The notes beneath the pieces are model-generated. The model saw nothing but the letters and a program-made list of their open reading frames with translations, had not been told where the DNA came from and ran no database searches. From Robertmurraya dakarensis (GTDB taxonomy: Bacteria; Bacillota; Bacilli; Bacillales; Cytobacillaceae), in the NCBI RefSeq assembly GCF_900156875.1, contig NZ_LT707409.1:200157-264156 (forward strand): a stretch of DNA of 64,000 nt, in the 5' to 3' direction. Positions within the stretch are counted from its first letter, which is position 1; the number at the start of each line of letters is the position of its first letter. The position numbers and the translations under genes are program-made. Positions 51,399 to 60,755 of this stretch are shown here, piece by piece.

Positions 51399-51417
51399 TA
51401 CCCCTATGTAGGGGGTA
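51399..51417. promoter_or_regulatory. C/G-tract palindrome resembling a CsoR/CstR operator
   Basis: TACCCC-TATGTA-GGGGGTA. CsoR-family regulators bind G/C tracts flanked by TA of this type. No regulator gene of that family is close. The rest of the gap 51248-51680 contains no gene; an AT-rich TATTATAATAG-type box lies near 51456. Confidence 0.4.
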
Positions 51418-51680
51418 CACCCCATCTTTTTAGGGGGTTCTTATGCTGGCATTTTGTATTATAATAGTCATTATATTCATAATAGTTTGAAAAATATAAA
51501 GACAATTGCTTTTCGAAAACAAGGCAAATGAGGTGATATAACCAAAAAAACAATCTATGAAAGTGATGAAACTTAAGCCTTTTGGACAAGTATTTCTAAG
51601 AACATAGTGATTCCATTTTTTAAAGAGCAGGGCAGGTAGGATGTATTTTTACTCTAAACATAGTAGGAAGGTGGGAAATG

Positions 51681-52730
51681 ATGAAAGCAGCACGCTGGTA
51701 TCATTCAAAAGATGTTCGGGTTGAGGAAGTAGAAGAACCAGCCGTCTCAGATGGGATGGTCAAAATAAAGGTGGAATGGTGCGGGATTTGCGGCAGTGAT
51801 CTGCATGAGTATTTAATCGGGCCGCTCTCTATTCCAGTTGATGAACCACACCCTTTATCGGATAAAAAAGCTCCTATCATTATGGGACATGAATTTTCTG
51901 GGGAAGTCGTTGAAATAGGAGAGGGCGTGGGTAAGGTATCCGTTGGTGACCGCGTTACCGTCGAACCGATTTTATTTTGCGGAACATGCTCGGCTTGTCG
52001 AATAGGACACTACAATATTTGTGAAAAAAGAGGATTCTATGGACTTACGGATGATGGCGGATTTGCGGAGTTTGTCTTGGTGAAGGAGCAGTCTGTACAT
52101 AAACTGCCTGATCATCTGTCATTTGAAGAGGGGGCTTTGGTTGAACCAACGGCCGTTGCTTTCCACGCTGTACGGCAAAGTCAATTGAAGCTGGGGGATA
52201 CTTGTGTAGTGTTTGGCGCGGGACCAATCGGCCTGCTTGTGCTTCAGGCTTGTAAAGCGGCAGGAGCAAGCAAAATCATATCCGTTGAAATTTCCGAGGA
52301 ACGTCTTGAACTGGCCACAAAAATGGGAGCCACACACGTAATTAATCCCCTTAAAGAAAATACATTGGAAAGTATTCAAAAAATCACTGGTACTGGTGCC
52401 AATGTATGCTTCGAAGCTGCCGGTGCTGAATCCGCTTTGTTAGATGCCATCCAATGTGTGGACGTTGATGGGGAAGTCGTGATTGTGAGTGTTTGGGAGA
52501 AACCAGTTGAGTTCAATCCCAATTTGCTTTTTAAAAAAGAATGCAAAATCCGTCCGGTGCTTGCTTACCGAAATATTTTCCCAGAGGTCATTTCATTAAT
52601 CTCTGAAGGAAAAGTAAATGTGGCACCTGTCATAACGAAAAAAATCAATCTAGATCAAATCGTCAGTGAAGGATTTGAGAGATTGCTAGCTGATAAGAAA
52701 CAGACAAAAATTCTTGTGGCACCTAAGTAA
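51681..52730 (+). CDS. Zinc alcohol dehydrogenase, 2,3-butanediol dehydrogenase-like
   Basis: 349 residues from the second ATG. The medium-chain dehydrogenase features are complete: catalytic zinc Cys in CGICGSDLHEYL, GHEFSGEVVEIGEGV and VEPTAVAFHAV; a structural zinc loop CGTCSACRIGHYNIC; cofactor motif GAGPIGLLVLQ. The N-terminal MKAARWYHSKDVRVEEVEEP and DLHEYL-GP match BdhA. Unlike B. subtilis BdhA, it has the four-Cys structural zinc loop. It should oxidise a vicinal diol or reduce acetoin with NAD(H). It is 43 bases ahead of a binding-protein gene in the same direction, so both may serve one substrate. Confidence 0.85.
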   Translation: MKAARWYHSKDVRVEEVEEPAVSDGMVKIKVEWCGICGSDLHEYLIGPLSIPVDEPHPLSDKKAPIIMGHEFSGEVVEIGEGVGKVSVGDRVTVEPILFCGTCSACRIGHYNICEKRGFYGLTDDGGFAEFVLVKEQSVHKLPDHLSFEEGALVEPTAVAFHAVRQSQLKLGDTCVVFGAGPIGLLVLQACKAAGASKIISVEISEERLELATKMGATHVINPLKENTLESIQKITGTGANVCFEAAGAESALLDAIQCVDVDGEVVIVSVWEKPVEFNPNLLFKKECKIRPVLAYRNIFPEVISLISEGKVNVAPVITKKINLDQIVSEGFERLLADKKQTKILVAPK

Positions 52731-52773
52731 GATCACGTGCTGTATGAATCATCACCATAATAGGAGGAAACGT

Positions 52774-53859
52774 ATGAAACTTATACAAAATTTTAAAGGA
52801 ATCGCACTTGGATTTTTCTTAGTACTAGCGCTGCTAGTCCTTGCTGCATGCGGAGGTGGATCCGATTCTGCATCAAGTAACGGGAATAACGCTTCTGAAG
52901 GCGGGAAAGAAGACTCAGAGAAAGTCTATCATCTAAGAATGAATTCAGTGAATGCTCCATCGATTGAGGGGACACCTCAAACGATTGCGGAAAAAGGGTT
53001 TGCTGAATTGGTCAAAGAAAAAACAAACGGTCGTATAGAAATTGAGATCTTTTATAGCAACCAATTAGCAGGACAGTCAGAATCATTAGATGCTTTGGCT
53101 CGCGGGACGATTGATTTACAGGTAAACGCACCTGCCGCATGGGGAGATAAGATTCCTGAAGCAAACTGGTCGAATATGCCATTTGCCTGGAAAACAGAGG
53201 AAGAGCTCGATCATTTAATTCGTCATACGGAATTTGGAGAGTTGTTCGCAGAATCATTAGAGCAATATGGTGTAAAACCATTACACTATTATTATAGTTC
53301 TTCTGCTGGCTATCTTTCTAATTCACCTATTACCAAGCCAGAAGATTTTAAAGGACTCGTGATGAACTCTTCATCGAATCTTAAGTCTAAATTTTATCAA
53401 GAAATGGGGTCGGGGATTGCGAATATCCCTTACGCTGAGTATTACGAGGGCTTATTGCGCGGGACCGTTGATGTAGTCAACTTTCCTTACTATGCAATGG
53501 AAACGATGAAGTTAAGTGAAGTAGTAAAGTATGTAACAATTCCTGGTGAAGTAGCTCCTGCTCCGACGTTGATTGCGATCAGTAAAGCAACATGGGATGA
53601 ACTTCCGAGCGATCTTCAAGAACTGTTAATGGAAGCAGCTTTAGAAATTGAGCAGCAAACTATTGCAGCCTCAAAAGAATTCACGGAAAGAGGCATTCAG
53701 TATGCTAGAGATGAGGGTCTTGAAATCGTCGAAATAACAGATGAAGGTTATAAAGAGTTTATCGAAATCGCGAAAAAATCCCACTGGGCCGAATATGCCG
53801 CCTCTAGTGAACGATCAAAGAAAATGATTGAGATCTTAAATGGGAATATCGGGAACTAA
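52774..53859 (+). CDS. TRAP-type binding lipoprotein A without carboxylate Arg
   Basis: 361 residues from ATG 52774 behind AGGAGG. Lipoprotein signal ending LVLAAC (Cys25). DctP-family body: LVKEKTNGRIEIEIFYSNQLAG, then ESLDALARGTIDLQ, YEGLLRGTVDVVNFPYYAMETM. The segment that holds the carboxylate-binding Arg in DctP (GLKVRTP in the protein at 31901) reads GLVMNSS here. The ligand is therefore probably not a simple organic acid. It is downstream of the bdhA-like gene in the same unit. No membrane subunit gene is found. Two paralogues lie at 59067 and 60756. Confidence 0.88.
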   Translation: MKLIQNFKGIALGFFLVLALLVLAACGGGSDSASSNGNNASEGGKEDSEKVYHLRMNSVNAPSIEGTPQTIAEKGFAELVKEKTNGRIEIEIFYSNQLAGQSESLDALARGTIDLQVNAPAAWGDKIPEANWSNMPFAWKTEEELDHLIRHTEFGELFAESLEQYGVKPLHYYYSSSAGYLSNSPITKPEDFKGLVMNSSSNLKSKFYQEMGSGIANIPYAEYYEGLLRGTVDVVNFPYYAMETMKLSEVVKYVTIPGEVAPAPTLIAISKATWDELPSDLQELLMEAALEIEQQTIAASKEFTERGIQYARDEGLEIVEITDEGYKEFIEIAKKSHWAEYAASSERSKKMIEILNGNIGN

Positions 53860-53873
53860 ACGTTATTCCTAAT

Positions 53874-53912
53874 AAAGTACCCCTGCCATCTAATTTAGCA
53901 GGGGTACTTTAT
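53874..53912 (+). terminator. Strong terminator
   Basis: A 13-base perfect stem AAAGTACCCCTGC/GCAGGGGTACTTT. Confidence 0.9.
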
Positions 53913-54007
53913 ACAAAGCCTCTTGTGCTCAGAATTTATTTGGAAATCTAGTACTTTTCTTTGTATTGCCGGTTTTTTACTTCCTCTAAAATTGAGAATC
54001 ACTTGAT

Positions 54008-54093
54008 TTTGACAGACTTGATTTTGATAGTTCCTTAGACATAAGACTTCGTGCAGATTCACTTGAAAAAACAATCCTCTTTATTGGCTATAG
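54008..54093 (+). pseudogene. SIR2-like protein fragment (C-terminal part, plus strand)
   Basis: The frame TTT at 54008 onward gives FDRLDFDSSLDIRLRADSLE then KTILFIGYS. This matches the block LDIKLRSDSLxKTILFIGYS that follows the NAD-site region in bacterial SIR2-like defence proteins. It is bounded by stops and has no start. The middle part of the same domain lies inverted next to it (54088-54273, minus strand). Confidence 0.65.
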
Positions 54094-54273
54094 TTCATCA
54101 TCAACATCTCCATGAAACTTGATGATTTGTGGAATGTTAGGGTTTGATCTAGAAATATCACCCGCATTCGTGATTTTAATATAATCTTTTTGATAATAAT
54201 CGTACGCAATTTCTAACCATCTATAAAAGTTCGTTGTGTAGATCAAGGGGAAGTCGGGGGAAATGTCAGTCAT
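54088..54273 (-). pseudogene. SIR2-like protein fragment (N-terminal part, minus strand)
   Basis: 61 codons: DISPDFPLIYTTNFYRWLEI, AYDYYQKDYIKI, then IPQIIKFHGDVDDE and a stop. PLIYTTNxDxWLE and IxKFHGD are the nucleotide-site motifs of SIR2-like NADases; the Asp after TTNF is Tyr here. The continuation expected after HGD-DD lies on the opposite strand at 54008-54093. So the gene was split by an inversion and truncated at both ends. Confidence 0.72.
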
Positions 54274-54318
54274 GAGGTGGCAAAACGAGTAAAAGCGCCG
54301 GTCATGATCATAAAATAA
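54262..54318 (+). pseudogene. UspA C-terminal fragment
   Basis: The frame reads NVSHEVAKRVKAPVMIIK and a stop, the exact C-terminal pattern of universal stress proteins (compare SVSHKVAKRANCPVLIVK in the intact copy at 55918). It is joined directly to the inverted SIR2 fragment. A terminator (AGAGAATAGA stem, 54329-54362) follows, probably that of the lost gene. Confidence 0.7.
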
Positions 54319-54456
54319 CGATTGTTACGAGAGAATAGAACATTGTGTCTATTCTCTTTTTTATTCTCATCTAACAAAACTTTGAAATATATGGGAAATG
54401 AAAGATGTAATGATTGGTTTTAACGATTTACATACTAGTAGGAAGGAGGTATGGAA

Positions 54457-55905
54457 ATGGAATACATGAGCTATAAAGATAGTTGGTTTAGTAATATAAA
54501 AGGCGATTTATTATCAGGTTTAGTGGTGGCACTGGCCTTAATTCCAGAAGCGATTGCCTTTTCAATCATTGCTGGAGTTGATCCGATGGTGGGGCTTTAT
54601 GCAATCCTTCACCATCGCGGTGGTGATCTCCTTCGTGGGTGGAAGGCCGGGGATGATCTCAGCTGCAACTGGTGCGATGGCGCTGCTATTTACAAATTTG
54701 GTCGCAAATCACGGACTGCAATATCTGCTGGCTGCAACAATCTTAACGGGTATTTTTCAAATCCTTTTTGGTGTATTTAAACTTGCCCGATATATGAAGT
54801 TTATCCCAAGGTCAGTAATGGTTGGGTTTGTTAATGCTCTGGCAATTATGATCTTTACAGCGCAATTGCAGCATTTTGTTGGAGAGCCTTGGGTTGTGTA
54901 TAGTTTAGTTGCGATCACACTGGGCATCATTTATTTATTACCTTATGTTTTTAAAGCCATCCCTTCGACATTGGTTGCGATTATTGTTGTAACGTTGATT
55001 ACAATCTATATGAATATTGGTGTGAAAACGGTGGGGGATATGGGGAGTTTATCACAAACACTGCCTGTTTTTCTAATTCCTGAGGTCCCATTAAATTTAG
55101 ATACGTTGATGATTATTCTTCCCTATTCGCTGGCATTGGCGTTGGTGGGATTATTGGAATCTCTACTGACAGCTTCTATTGTGGATGATATGACTGATAG
55201 TGATAGCGACAAAGATATGGAAAGCAGAGGGCAAGGATCGCTAATATTGTGACGGGATTTTTTGGAGGAATGGCAGGCTGTGCGATGATCGGCCAATCGG
55301 TTATCAATGTGAGTTCTGGGGGCAGAACAAGATTATCAACCTTTTTTGCCGAGATATCTCTAATGTTATTGATTGTTGTATTAGGAGATGTGGTTGTAAG
55401 GATTCCGATGGCAGCATTAGCGGGTGTGATGATTATGGTTTCCATCAGCACCTTTGACTGGAATTCGTTAAAAACACTTCTATTATTACCAAAAACAGAC
55501 GCCTTTGTGATAATTGTTACTGTCTTAGCGGTTGTGATTACGCATAATTTAGCTATCGGCGTTTTCACTGGCATCCTATTAAGCGCGATTTTCTTTGTTT
55601 CAAAAATTTCGAAAATAGAAGTGGATTCCCAGTTCGAAGGAAACACGCGAATTTATAAAGTGAAAGGACAGCTTTTCTTCGCCTCTGTGACAGATTTATT
55701 GAAGATGTTCGATTTTAAAGAAGATGTTCAGTTCGTTCAACTGGATTTAAAAAGAGCCCATCTTTGGGACGATTCAGCGGTGGCGGCAATTGATAAAATT
55801 GTTTCTAAATTTGAAGAAAATGGGATACAAATAGAATTAACAGGATTAAATGAAGCTAGTACCGAATTAGTAGAAAAACTAGGTAGTAAACTAGGATCAC
55901 ATTAG
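54457..55905 (+). pseudogene. SulP-family anion transporter gene with two frameshifts
   Basis: Three frames together encode a full SulP protein with C-terminal STAS domain. Frame 1: [40 protein letters not shown]. After one extra base near 54604, frame 2: [17 protein letters not shown] and eight or so membrane helices to SRGQG. After one missing base near 55236, frame 1 again: [20 protein letters not shown], then the STAS domain (KVKGQLFFASV, HLWDDSAVAAID). AAGGAGG stands before ATG 54457. SulP proteins import sulfate, bicarbonate or similar anions. Two compensating indels point to decay, or to sequence errors. The downstream usp gene often accompanies this family. Confidence 0.88.
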
Positions 55906-55917
55906 GGCGGTGTTAAG

Positions 55918-56337
55918 ATGTTTAAGAGGATTTTATTAGCGACAGACGGATCAGAACATTCATTAAGGGCAGCGGATAAAGCGGTTGCCATGGCAAAATG
56001 TACAGAAGGTTCTAAAATTGAAATTGTCTATGTTATTGACGGTGAACGTGCCAAGGCAGATGTACTGAATAATTGGAACACAGCGGATCTAGGTGATCGA
56101 AGAAAAGAACGAATTAAAACAGTGGAGCAAAAGGTAAAAGAAGCAAAAGTCGATTTTGAAATAAAAATATTGCACGGAGAGCCAGGACCAACAATTGTCG
56201 ATTATACAAATAAAAACCAAGTGGACGTTGTTGTCATTGGAAGCAGGGGGTTAAACGCCCTGCAGGAACTTGTTCTTGGAAGTGTCAGCCATAAAGTCGC
56301 GAAAAGAGCAAATTGTCCTGTCTTGATTGTAAAATAA
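55918..56337 (+). CDS. Universal stress protein (UspA family)
   Basis: 139 residues covering one Usp domain: MFKRILLATDGSEHSLRAAD at the start, the ATP-binding motif GSRGLNALQELVLGSVSHKVA near residue 108-128 and CPVLIVK at the end. Thirteen bases after the SulP gene, with GGGCGG upstream of ATG. In Bacillus such Usp genes are often coupled to SulP genes; here the transporter is broken but this gene is intact. ATP-binding (G-2x-G-9x-G-S) is kept. Confidence 0.92.
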   Translation: MFKRILLATDGSEHSLRAADKAVAMAKCTEGSKIEIVYVIDGERAKADVLNNWNTADLGDRRKERIKTVEQKVKEAKVDFEIKILHGEPGPTIVDYTNKNQVDVVVIGSRGLNALQELVLGSVSHKVAKRANCPVLIVK

Positions 56338-56461
56338 GGATCAATAATGAATCCAATTTGGTAAGCGCTTTAATGGCCATGATAACTGTCCAGTTATTTT
56401 TATTAGATGACCAGAAAGACCCCAATACGGCACAGCTTTAAACCGATGGGGCGGACATTTT

Positions 56462-57507
<1,046 letters not shown>

Positions 57508-57522
57508 AGTACACACCTCTGT

Positions 57523-57540
57523 ATAATGATTATCATTCTC
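57523..57540. promoter_or_regulatory. Fur box before the reductase gene
   Basis: ATAATGATTATCATTCTC with the palindrome AATGATTATCATT, fitting the Fur consensus. It lies next to the minus-strand GAGGTG site. Confidence 0.88.
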
Positions 57541-57631
57541 AATTAAGCTTAGTGTGTTTTCAATAAAATTTCAATAGAAAAATTTCATTGACAATTCAGG
57601 TGATTAAAATTAAAGTAATAACCATATTGAT

Positions 57632-57650
57632 ATTGATAATCGTTATCAAT
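57632..57650. promoter_or_regulatory. Fur box before the fused ATPase-permease gene
   Basis: ATTGATAATCGTTATCAAT, a perfect 19-base palindrome of Fur type, 97 bases upstream of the plus-strand gene. Confidence 0.9.
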
Positions 57651-57746
57651 TCTTTTTTAGCTACCCTGGACAACGAAGAGAGCTTTCTAGTTTTTATTGA
57701 GAATAATTCTTAATGGGGAAAATGACGGAATCAAAGGAGGGACAAC

Positions 57747-58700
57747 ATGAATCGATTGCAGACGATTGATCTTAAAGTAGGGTATGGTGACCGGCTAATT
57801 GTTAAAAACCTTAACGTACAAATTCCGGATCAAAAAATTACCACCATCATTGGGTTCGTATTGTTTTCGATTCGGCTGCCGAGGATGATCATTACCTTGT
57901 TAGCAGGAATGGCGCTTGCCTTATCAGGTGCGATCCTGCAAGGAATTACCCGAAATGATCTAGCAGACCCTGGGATCATTGGAATCAATGCAGGTGCAGG
58001 GGTTGGGGTAGCAGCCTTCTTTTTATTTTTTCCGATTGAGGCAGGGTCGTTTGTGTATTTACTGCCAGTTGTTGCTTTTGCTGGGGCTATCCTGACAGCT
58101 GCTATCATTTATGTTCTTTCCTATAATAAATCGCTGGGCCTTCATCCAGTCCGAATGATTTTAGTGGGAGTCGGTTTTTCCATGGCTTTATCAGGTGTAA
58201 TGATTGTTCTAATCTCATCTGCTGAAAGGGAAAAAGTCGATTTTATTGCAAAATGGCTTGCTGGAAATATATGGGGAACAGATTGGCCGTTTATATGGGC
58301 CCTGCTTCCTTGGCTTCTTGTCTTAGTACCGCTTACCTTTTATCGAGCCAATATATTAAATCTCTTAAGTTTGACTGACCCAGTTGTGATTGGTGTTGGA
58401 GTATCAAAGGAAAAAGAAAGAATGCTTTTCTTAATGATTGCGGTGGCACTTGCAGCAGCGGCTGTATCTGTTTCGGGTGGAATTTCCTTTATTGGTCTAA
58501 TGGCCCCACATATCGCAAAAACGTTGGTTGGTGCACGGAACCAAGTGTTTATCCCTGTTGCCATCCTGTTAGGCGGCTGGTTATTGCTGATTGCGGACAC
58601 GATTGGCCGGAACCTCATCCAGCCAGACGGAATTCCAGCGGGAATCATGGTTTCTTTCATAGGGGCACCGTATTTTGTCTATCTTTTGCTGAAGCGCTGA
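57747..58700 (+). pseudogene. In-frame deletion fusion: siderophore ATPase start joined to FecCD permease
   Basis: 317 residues in one open frame. Residues 1-36 (MNRLQTIDLKVGYGDRLIVK, then IPDQKITTIIG) are the start of a FecE-type ATPase up to the first Gly of its Walker A. Residue 37 onward (FVLFSIRLPRMIITLLAGMA, then QGITRNDLADPGIIGINAGA) is a FecCD permease that lacks its first two helices (about 60-70 residues). The deletion took most of the ATPase and the permease start. GGAGGG and a Fur box remain upstream, so a chimeric protein may still be made under iron limitation. It is unlikely to transport anything. The permease part is a paralogue of the protein at 46946. Confidence 0.85.
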
Positions 58701-58737
58701 CCGATAGTCTTACTGTAAGGAACATTATTATATCTTG

Positions 58738-58768
58738 AACCCTGTCTTATTAAGCAGGGTTATTTTTT
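58738..58768 (+). terminator. Terminator after the fusion gene
   Basis: AACCCTG/CAGGGTT stem with a T6 run shortly after. Confidence 0.82.
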
Positions 58769-58817
58769 GCTCTTAAAAAGGGTTAGGTATCTATTATGGG
58801 TATCTTTTATTAGAACA

Positions 58818-58862
58818 ATATATTATAATTATTTTAATAATCTATATTTTAAAAATAATCAG
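58818..58862. promoter_or_regulatory. AT-rich upstream element shared by two binding-protein genes (copy 1)
   Basis: ATATATTATAATTATT, then TTAATAATCTATATT and AAAATAATCAG. It matches 60565-60610 in order and spacing. It lies about 200-250 bases before the ATG of lipoprotein B. The rest of the gap 58769-59066 has no gene. Confidence 0.45.
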
Positions 58863-59066
58863 AAAACAAATGGTTGGTAGTAGTTCTTGGTCAATAACAA
58901 TTAAATGAGTGGATAGACCTAAATGAAAATCTATGAAAAACAATAAGGACTGTTATTTATCCAAAGAGCTCACGTTTGCAAGTAACCAATACCCTGTTGT
59001 TGCAGCATGCATGGATTACCTTGCCGCTTCTTTACAAAAATCAAGTTAATAAAAGGGGGAAATTCA

Positions 59067-60155
59067 ATGAAATATAGATTAAAATCTTTGAAAAAATTAT
59101 TAGGTTTGACATTCATTGTTCCACTTGCTGTATTGCTGCTGGCAGCATGCGGCGGAGGGGAGACAACCTCAACGGAGGGAAATAGCGAAGGAGACGCAGG
59201 TAGTGAAGAGCAAACATTTAAACTAAAGATGAACTCCATGTATACTAAGCCATTTGAAGGATCTCCTACTTATCTTGCACAAGAAGAGTTTGCTAATTTG
59301 GTAAAAGAAAAAACAAACGGTCGTATAGAAATCGAAATCTTCTATAGTAATCAATTGGCGGGGCAGACAGAGTCATTAGATGCGTTAGCTCGTGGAACTT
59401 TTGATCTACAGGCGACCACACCAGTAGCATGGGCTGACAAAATCCCGGAAGGAAACTGGTCATCGATGCCGTTTGCATGGAAGTCTGAAGAGCATCTTCG
59501 GTACTTGCTTCGTGAAACGGAGATAGGAGAACTTTACACAGAGGCACTAGGTGATTATGGTGTAAAACCACTACACTACTTCTTTAGTGCGGGAACAGGC
59601 TATATGTCGACTTCTCCGATTGGAAAGCCGGAGGATATGAAAGGGTTAGTGATGAGCACTGTAGGTAATCTTTCAGGAGAGCAATACAAGGCAATGGGGG
59701 CAGGGACGGCCACGATTCCGTTTGCTGATTATTATGAAGCACTTCTTCGTGGAACGGTTGATGCTATCGCTTTTCCGTACTATGCTTTAGAGTCATATAA
59801 ACTTGCGGAGGTAGTGGATTATATCACGACACCGGGAACGAATTCTCCTGCATTTGGATTAATCGCAATCAGTCAAACCACTTGGGATAAACTCCCTAGC
59901 GACTTGCAGGATCTTCTCATGGAAGCAGCATTAGAAATTGAAGACCAAATGAGTGCAGCATCAAAAGCCTACACAAAAGTAGGGCTTGATTATGCCAAGG
60001 AACAAGGTCTCGAAATCATCGAAATGACAGATGAGGGATACAACGAGTTTGTAGAAATTGCCAAGGAAACTTATTGGGCAGGGTTTGCTGAAATGAATGA
60101 ACGATCAAAAAGAATGACGGAGATAACAGAGGAAAACTTAGATTATCAGGAGTAA
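59067..60155 (+). CDS. TRAP-type binding lipoprotein B without carboxylate Arg
   Basis: 362 residues from ATG 59067 behind AAGGGGG. Lipoprotein signal ending LLLAAC (Cys28), then a Thr/Ser/Glu linker. The DctP-like body closely parallels lipoproteins A and C: LVKEKTNGRIEIEIFYSNQL, ESLDALARGTFDLQ, YEALLRGTVDAIAFPYYALE. In place of the carboxylate-binding Arg it reads GLVMSTV. No membrane subunit gene lies near. It is transcribed alone between two terminators. The function as a free receptor or sensor, or with a distant permease, is open. Confidence 0.88.
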   Translation: MKYRLKSLKKLLGLTFIVPLAVLLLAACGGGETTSTEGNSEGDAGSEEQTFKLKMNSMYTKPFEGSPTYLAQEEFANLVKEKTNGRIEIEIFYSNQLAGQTESLDALARGTFDLQATTPVAWADKIPEGNWSSMPFAWKSEEHLRYLLRETEIGELYTEALGDYGVKPLHYFFSAGTGYMSTSPIGKPEDMKGLVMSTVGNLSGEQYKAMGAGTATIPFADYYEALLRGTVDAIAFPYYALESYKLAEVVDYITTPGTNSPAFGLIAISQTTWDKLPSDLQDLLMEAALEIEDQMSAASKAYTKVGLDYAKEQGLEIIEMTDEGYNEFVEIAKETYWAGFAEMNERSKRMTEITEENLDYQE

Positions 60156-60263
60156 ACTGGAGTGAAGTTATGGTTTGGCCCTCGTTATGGGGGTCTCCTG
60201 ACATTTCAACTGATTTGCATGCTGCAACAAAAGGGTATTTGTTTATATGAATAAGTTGTTAGT

Positions 60264-60317
60264 AAAAGTAAAACACATGGCGTGAAGTATTCATTTCATG
60301 TGTTTTACTTTTTTGTT
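60264..60317 (+). terminator. Strong terminator after lipoprotein B
   Basis: A 16-base perfect stem AAAAGTAAAACACATG/CATGTGTTTTACTTTT followed by T-run. Confidence 0.9.
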
Positions 60318-60385
60318 GTCTAATTTCGGCAGTTTGGGAGGATCGCCCGTGGGACTAGCACAAGATTAATAGGGAATCATCCAAA

Positions 60386-60451
60386 ATGCCCGAGGATGAA
60401 TTTTCTTTAAGAGCAGGCGAACGTGGTCCTACGTTAATGGATTTTCAATAG
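60386..60451 (+). pseudogene. Catalase N-terminal fragment
   Basis: 22 codons: PEDEFSLRAGERGPTLMDFQ and a stop. This is the start-region motif of catalases (SLxAGERGPTLLEDF). No further catalase sequence follows, so only the 5' scrap of a KatE/KatA-type gene remains. The rest of the gap 60318-60755 holds an AT-rich element but no gene. Confidence 0.55.
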
Positions 60452-60564
60452 AATCACCTTTTTTTATTTGATTAAAGAAGAATAGTATGAAGAAAATGGA
60501 ATATTTTAAGCTGAGGACTTTTGTTTTTCATTGAATGATATTAAGGGTTTCTTTTAGGAAATAA

Positions 60565-60610
60565 ATATATTATAATCATTATAATTATTAGTATATTCAG
60601 AATAATCATA
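60565..60610. promoter_or_regulatory. AT-rich upstream element shared by two binding-protein genes (copy 2)
   Basis: ATATATTATAATCATT, then ATAATTATTAGTATATT and AGAATAATCAT, aligned with 58818-58862. It lies about 150-190 bases before lipoprotein C. A weaker TATTATAATAGTCATTATA relative stands at about 51456 before the bdhA-like gene. Confidence 0.45.
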
Positions 60611-60755
60611 CAATAATAGAGATAGGATGTGAATAAGGTGGGAGAACAGCTAACATATTGCCAAAAGAAGGGGTGCTAAAGTTGCTAATGAAAATGGTTT
60701 TGCCTTTTGTTACAGTATGCAGATCATAATTGTTCATTTAAAAGGGGGAAAAAGG

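Noticed and set aside
56355..56375. cre-like sequence GGTAAGCGCTTTAA after the usp gene
   Set aside because: It fits the consensus less well than the others and lies between two convergent 3' ends, where a promoter control site makes little sense.
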